NCBI GenBank assembly: GCA_964599885.1
Contig: CAZRHH010000002.1
Location: 1-64,000, forward strand
Direction of reading: 5' to 3'
Source: CAZRHH01 sp964599885
GTDB lineage: Bacteria; Chloroflexota; Dehalococcoidia; DSTF01; JACRBR01
Length of the DNA stretch: 64,000 nucleotides
Both the position numbers and the translations under genes were made by a program. Below, piece after piece: positions 60,428 through 64,000 of the stretch. Below the pieces are notes generated by a model that did not search any database, was not told the DNA's origin, and saw only the letters and a program-made list of their open reading frames with translations. The number at the start of each line of letters is the position of its first letter. The stretch's first letter is position 1.

Positions 60428-61669
60428 CTAACGCTCAAGAATGTGGATCGTCATCGCTGCGGCTTCGCCGCGCATCATGCCACCGCCGTTCTGCGTGAGG
60501 CCGATTTTTGCGTCGCCGTTTTTCACCTGGCGCTCGCCGGCGTCGCCGCGTAGCTGCCAGAAGATCTCCGTCAGCTGCGCGCAGCCCGTGGCACCGATCG
60601 GATGCCCTTTCGACAGCAAGCCGCCGCTCGGGTTGACGGGAGTCTTACCTGTGATCGCCGTGACGCCTTCTTCGATCAGCCGGCCGCCCTCGCCGGTCTT
60701 GCACAGACCGAGCTCCTCGTACTCCATGAGTTCCGCCGGTGCCGACGCATCGTGCAACTCGATGACGTCGAGGTCATCCGGACCGACGCCCGCGAGTTCG
60801 TACGCCTTGTTCACCATGCGCGTCGTCACGCCGGGCTCGCCGGGAGCACGGTCCTTGCCGGAGCCGAGAATCGACGCCGTGACGAACACCGGCTTCGTCG
60901 TCAGCTGTCGCGCTTTCTCTTCCGAGCAAAGGATGAGCGCCGCGGCGCCGTCGCCGATCGGTGAGCACATCAGCCGTGTAAGCGGCTCCGCGACAACGGG
61001 CGACGCGAGGATGTCCTCAACCGAGTACGTCTCACGGTATTGCGCGTACGGGTTGAGCGACGCGTTCTGGTGGCTCTTGACGGCGACCTTCGCGTATTGC
61101 ATCGGCGTCGTGCCGTAACGCTTCATGTGCTCACGCGCGCTCGCCGCGTAGAAGTCCATGAACATCGAGCGCTTCTCGCCGGCGCCGCCGGATGCCGCCT
61201 CGGCCGACGCATCGCCGCTCTCGCGGCCGCGCGCCGCCGTCGCCTTCATGATGTCCGCAATTGCCGTCATATCGACGGCTGAACCGATCGCCTTGAACGA
61301 GCGCGTCTTGTCTTCGTGATAGAGCTTCTCGACGCCGAGCGCGAGCACGCAGTCGTACATGCCGGAGGCGACGTACAACCACGCCAGATGGAACGCGGTC
61401 GAGGAACTGGCGCACGCGTTTTCGGTGTTGATCATCGGAATGTCGCCGAAGCCCATCTCGCGGAGGATCACCTGCGCGCGGATCATCTCCTGGCCGGTGA
61501 TCAGTCCTGCCGTCGCGTTGCCCACGATCGCCGCTTCGATCTGCGGCTTGTCGACGCCGGCTTCCTTCATCGCGCCTTCGACTGCTTCGCGCCCGAGATC
61601 TTTGAGCGATTTGTCCATCCACTTGCCGAAGCGGGTCATTCCCGCGCCGACGACTGCTACCTTGCGCAT
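60428..61669 (-). CDS. SCP2-type thiolase (acetyl-CoA acyltransferase-like)
   Basis: This 413-residue protein has AGGAG before ATG 61669. Its nucleophilic Cys86 is in TENACASSS, and the His in GHPIGATG. The CxGGG motif is NGGG here, as in SCP2-type thiolases. It therefore should cleave or form acyl-CoA C-C bonds, unlike the paralogue at 57358. It is the only gene transcribed leftward in this stretch and shares the intergenic region with the ECF sigma gene. Confidence 0.9.
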   Translation of the reverse strand: MRKVAVVGAGMTRFGKWMDKSLKDLGREAVEGAMKEAGVDKPQIEAAIVGNATAGLITGQEMIRAQVILREMGFGDIPMINTENACASSSTAFHLAWLYVASGMYDCVLALGVEKLYHEDKTRSFKAIGSAVDMTAIADIMKATAARGRESGDASAEAASGGAGEKRSMFMDFYAASAREHMKRYGTTPMQYAKVAVKSHQNASLNPYAQYRETYSVEDILASPVVAEPLTRLMCSPIGDGAAALILCSEEKARQLTTKPVFVTASILGSGKDRAPGEPGVTTRMVNKAYELAGVGPDDLDVIELHDASAPAELMEYEELGLCKTGEGGRLIEEGVTAITGKTPVNPSGGLLSKGHPIGATGCAQLTEIFWQLRGDAGERQVKNGDAKIGLTQNGGGMMRGEAAAMTIHILER

Positions 61670-61772
61670 GCGAAGCTCCTCTCGAACGGCCGCCTAGTTG
61701 GGTATTGGACTCCCATCTTACGTCCAAGCCGTGGCTATTGTCACCGCTCCCCTGTCACAAGCATCACGGGAT

Positions 61773-61799
61773 GGAACCCAAACCGGCGGGCCGGTGTAC
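61773..61799 (+). promoter_or_regulatory. Possible ECF-type promoter of the sigma gene
   Basis: GGAACC (61773-61778) is the -35 class used by many ECF sigma factors. A GTGTAC (61794-61799) lies at about the right distance for a -10. Transcription would begin at or just before the GTG at 61809. This suggests autoregulation but rests on two short motifs. Confidence 0.35.
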
Positions 61800-61808
61800 A
61801 ACTGGCAC

Positions 61809-62387
61809 GTGGATCACGTGACAATCGACGAGTCCGCGGCAATCGAGCATGCGCTGGCCGGCGATGCTGCCGCCTTCGGCGTGCTCGTGGAGCGCTATCA
61901 GGAGGTCGCCTTTCGTGCGGCATATCTCATCGTGCGTGACGCGCAGGCGGCCGAAGACGTGGCCCAGGATGCCTTCGTTCGTGCGCAAAGCCGGCTCGCC
62001 AGCTTCCGGCGCGAGGAGCCGTTCCGTCCGTGGCTGTTGCGCATCGTGACGAACCTGGCGCTGAACGAGGTACGCGCTCGCACGCGCCGCGGCGGGCTCT
62101 TCGGCCGCGTTGCCGCATTCGCGCGTCGCGACGAACCGTCGCCCCACGCAGAGGTAGCCGCCTCGGACGACGCGTCGGCGCTGCTGCGGGCGATCGGCGA
62201 ACTGCCAGAGGACGACCGTGTAGTGCTGCATCTACGCTACTTCCTCGAACTGCCGGAACGGGAGATCGCGCTGGCCATCGGCACGCCGACGGGCACCGTC
62301 AAGTCGCGCCTGCATCGCGCGTCCAAGCGGCTGCGCACGGTGATCGAAGACGGGTATCCAGGACTGCGAGACATGAACGATGGATGA
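61809..62387 (+). CDS. ECF-family RNA polymerase sigma factor
   Basis: The protein has 192 residues from GTG 61809; GTG 61818 is an alternative and no ribosome site is seen. Region 2: DAQAAEDVAQDAFVRA, with FRPWLLRIVTNLALNEVRAR. Region 4: LPEDDRVVLHLRYFLELPE and the recognition helix in GTPTGTVKSRLHRASKRLR. It overlaps the anti-sigma gene by 8 bp, a typical coupled pair. Confidence 0.93.
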   Translation: MDHVTIDESAAIEHALAGDAAAFGVLVERYQEVAFRAAYLIVRDAQAAEDVAQDAFVRAQSRLASFRREEPFRPWLLRIVTNLALNEVRARTRRGGLFGRVAAFARRDEPSPHAEVAASDDASALLRAIGELPEDDRVVLHLRYFLELPEREIALAIGTPTGTVKSRLHRASKRLRTVIEDGYPGLRDMNDG

Positions 62388-63123
62388 CATGACGTTCGAG
62401 CAACTGCTGACGAGCCGAGCGCGCGAGGTGACCTATCCGGCCACTCCTCCACTGCGAGGCGGCGTGATGGCCGCTATTGCCGCGCCGCGCGCGCCGCAGC
62501 GGAGCGCACCGCAGTTCGGGCTCGCATTCGCGGCCGCTGCCGCGCTCGGGGTGCTGGCGCTCACGTTCGCGCTGCCAACGTCGCGCGATGCGGTCGCCGA
62601 CTTCTTTGGCATCGACGGATCCAACGTCGAGCCGCTGCCCACGCCTGCTCCGGGCGTGATGCCCACGCCACTGCCAACGGCAGCCGACATCGACGCGTCG
62701 GCCGTGCCCGCGACGCTCGAAGAAGCGTTCGGCGCACTCGGGTTTGCACCGGCGCTGCCCGTTGATGCGGGCGAGCCCTCGGCGGTGTATCTCGCGCACT
62801 ACAGCCAGCCGGCGCTGATCCTGCGATACGCCAACTTCGACCTGTGGCAGACGCGGTTGGACGGCGACGCATTCGTCGGTAAGGGCACGACCGAGGACGC
62901 GACTGTCGACGAGTTCGTGTTGTCGAGCGGCGTGGCGGCGCGCTGGATCAGCGGCGGCGAGCATCTCGTCCAGTTCTACGATACGCAGGGGCGCGCCATC
63001 GAGCGCTCACAGCGCACGGTTGAGCGCAACACGCTGATCTGGCGCACGGACTACGCGTTCTACCGGATCGAGACGGAACTACCGCGCGCGGATGCCGTCA
63101 CGATCGCAGAAACGCTCCCCTGA
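62380..63123 (+). CDS. Probable membrane-bound anti-sigma factor
   Basis: This 247-residue protein begins inside the sigma gene. A short cytoplasmic part (1-45) would hold the sigma factor, one helix follows (46-64), and then a Pro/Thr linker and a beta-rich extracytoplasmic domain (LEEAFGALGFAPALP, AHYSQPALILRY) of about 150 residues. There is no HxxxCxxC zinc motif, so it is not a ZAS anti-sigma. The role is inferred from layout and position. Confidence 0.75.
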   Translation: MDDMTFEQLLTSRAREVTYPATPPLRGGVMAAIAAPRAPQRSAPQFGLAFAAAAALGVLALTFALPTSRDAVADFFGIDGSNVEPLPTPAPGVMPTPLPTAADIDASAVPATLEEAFGALGFAPALPVDAGEPSAVYLAHYSQPALILRYANFDLWQTRLDGDAFVGKGTTEDATVDEFVLSSGVAARWISGGEHLVQFYDTQGRAIERSQRTVERNTLIWRTDYAFYRIETELPRADAVTIAETLP

Positions 63124-63180
63124 CGCGGGAACCACCGGCGCGCGTCCGGTGTAGTACCCATGTTCAGGAGGCTAGCCATC

Positions 63181-63786
63181 ATGAGGATCCGCAGCGTCAT
63201 CATCAGCATCGCCGCGCTTGCCGTCATCGCCGCCACGACGCCGTTCGCGGTGCGCGTCGCGCACGCTGGCGGCGGCTGCCACAAGGACACGATGTCCGAC
63301 GCGGCGACGACTGAAGCCACGCTCAAGGGCAACTGCTTCGAGCCAACCGTCATCCGCATTGACCGGGGCGCGTCGATCACCTGGACGAACCTTGACGAGG
63401 TGCCGCACACGGTCACGGGCGCCGACAACACATGGGGCAGTTACGACGAACTTGCATTGAACGATCAGGCGACGTATCGGTTCGACGATTCGGGCGTGTT
63501 CCCATACTTCTGCTTCTTGCACCCGAGCATGATCGGCGCAGTCGTCGTTGGCGATGGCACGCCTTCCGGCACGGTGACGAACACGAGCATCACGTCCTTG
63601 GGGGTGGCACGAGTCGCCGCCGCTGGCGATCCCGCCGAAACGAACCTTGCACTCCGAGCGCCATCATCGGGCGAGAACATCAGCCGCTCGACGCTCGCGC
63701 TCGGCGCCGGCGCGATTGCGCTTGTCACCGCGGCGATCGCCGGCGCGATCGGCTACGCGCACCCCTGGCGCCGGATTGGCGGCTGA
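63181..63786 (+). CDS. Membrane-anchored cupredoxin (plastocyanin-like)
   Basis: The protein has 201 residues from ATG 63181, set by AGGAGG 9 bp upstream. Signal peptide at 1-29 (VAHA then GGG). The copper site reads His76 in VPHTV and Cys111, His114, Met117 in YFCFLHPSM, a complete type-1 site. A C-terminal linker and membrane helix (STLALGAGAIALVTAAIAGA) anchor it. It probably carries electrons on the outer face. It lies directly after the ECF pair, so it may be a regulated target. Confidence 0.88.
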   Translation: MRIRSVIISIAALAVIAATTPFAVRVAHAGGGCHKDTMSDAATTEATLKGNCFEPTVIRIDRGASITWTNLDEVPHTVTGADNTWGSYDELALNDQATYRFDDSGVFPYFCFLHPSMIGAVVVGDGTPSGTVTNTSITSLGVARVAAAGDPAETNLALRAPSSGENISRSTLALGAGAIALVTAAIAGAIGYAHPWRRIGG

Positions 63787-63789
63787 GCG

Positions 63790-64000
63790 ATGTTGACACG
63801 CAATGCCGCCGTCGCCGCCGTAATCCTCGCCGCCATCGCATGCTGGATCGTCGTGAACCCCTCGGGCGTCTCACTCGGCGGCCAGGCGACGGCCACCCCA
63901 ACCGCCGAGCCGACGCACTCCCCCACCGCGACGCCGACGAGCGTCGTCTCCGTCGAATCGTCGCGTCCGCTACCGGATGACGTGCGCGGCACGCTCACCT
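63790..64000 (+). CDS. Exported protein with Thr/Pro linker (3' end outside window)
   Basis: ATG 63790 is 3 bp after the cupredoxin stop. A signal or membrane helix (AAVAAVILAAIACWIVV) is followed by a Thr/Pro/Ala-rich linker (ATATPTAEPTHSPTATPT) and the start of a domain. The reading frame is open to the window edge with no stop in 70 codons. It is probably in one operon with the cupredoxin. Function not visible. Confidence 0.65.
   Translation, partial: MLTRNAAVAAVILAAIACWIVVNPSGVSLGGQATATPTAEPTHSPTATPTSVVSVESSRPLPDDVRGTLT

Overview
The window is 64 kb of high-GC, gene-dense bacterial DNA with one 100-N scaffold gap at 13145-13244. No rRNA or single-copy marker fixes the taxonomy. The mix of genes suggests a Chloroflexota member, perhaps related to Dehalococcoidia: an F420/LLM oxidoreductase, an OpcA-Zwf pair, a separate methylmalonyl-CoA mutase large subunit, an SdhA-SdhB-HdrB-like complex, Tat-type lipoproteins, many GTG/TTG starts and several probable leaderless genes. 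This placement is inference. Layout of 1-10 kb: a truncated exported protein, rhodanese, HAD phosphatase, class-1-like dihydroorotate dehydrogenase with Ser at the usual Cys position, tRNA-Pro(UGG), a PMT-type glycosyltransferase, TypA, methylmalonyl-CoA mutase large subunit and an SDR reductase. Layout of 10-22 kb: RuvA, an FtsH-ectodomain-like protein without ATPase, a Tat-type amidohydrolase, the gap, an LLM oxidoreductase, sdhABE, TlyA, NAD kinase and an ArgA-like acetyltransferase. Layout of 22-31 kb: an unannotated dead class III nucleotide cyclase, a UPF0104 membrane protein, a frameshifted PPOX-fold gene, an acyl-CoA dehydrogenase homologue, a minus-strand TetR/HPRT/small helical protein/hemolysin-III group and a MaoC hydratase. 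HPRT carries an N-terminal nuclease-like domain. Layout of 31-39 kb: a heterodimeric ABC exporter and an oligopeptide-type ABC uptake cassette without ATPases. Layout of 40-49 kb: a minus-strand sugar-phosphate operon, tkt-rpiB-tal-pgi-gnd-zwf-opcA, in which almost every pair of genes overlaps; it encodes most of the oxidative and non-oxidative pentose phosphate pathway. Layout of 49-64 kb: a PLP deaminase-like enzyme, cupin plus phosphotransferase, yggT-proC-yggS, a broken XRE regulator, an OmpR response regulator, a broken zinc alcohol dehydrogenase, a DUF35 protein with a Cys-less thiolase homologue, a tandem-antitoxin/PIN-toxin module under a perfect palindrome, a PHP phosphoesterase, a true SCP2-type thiolase, and an ECF sigma/anti-sigma/cupredoxin group. 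Two patterns cut across the gene list. First, intergenic regions carry short 7-bp-period tandem arrays of several unit families, one of them at the assembly gap. Second, three otherwise good genes are split by single-base shifts, at least two of them in short C runs, so either recent decay or assembly indels must be considered. I see no CRISPR array, phage or insertion sequence.
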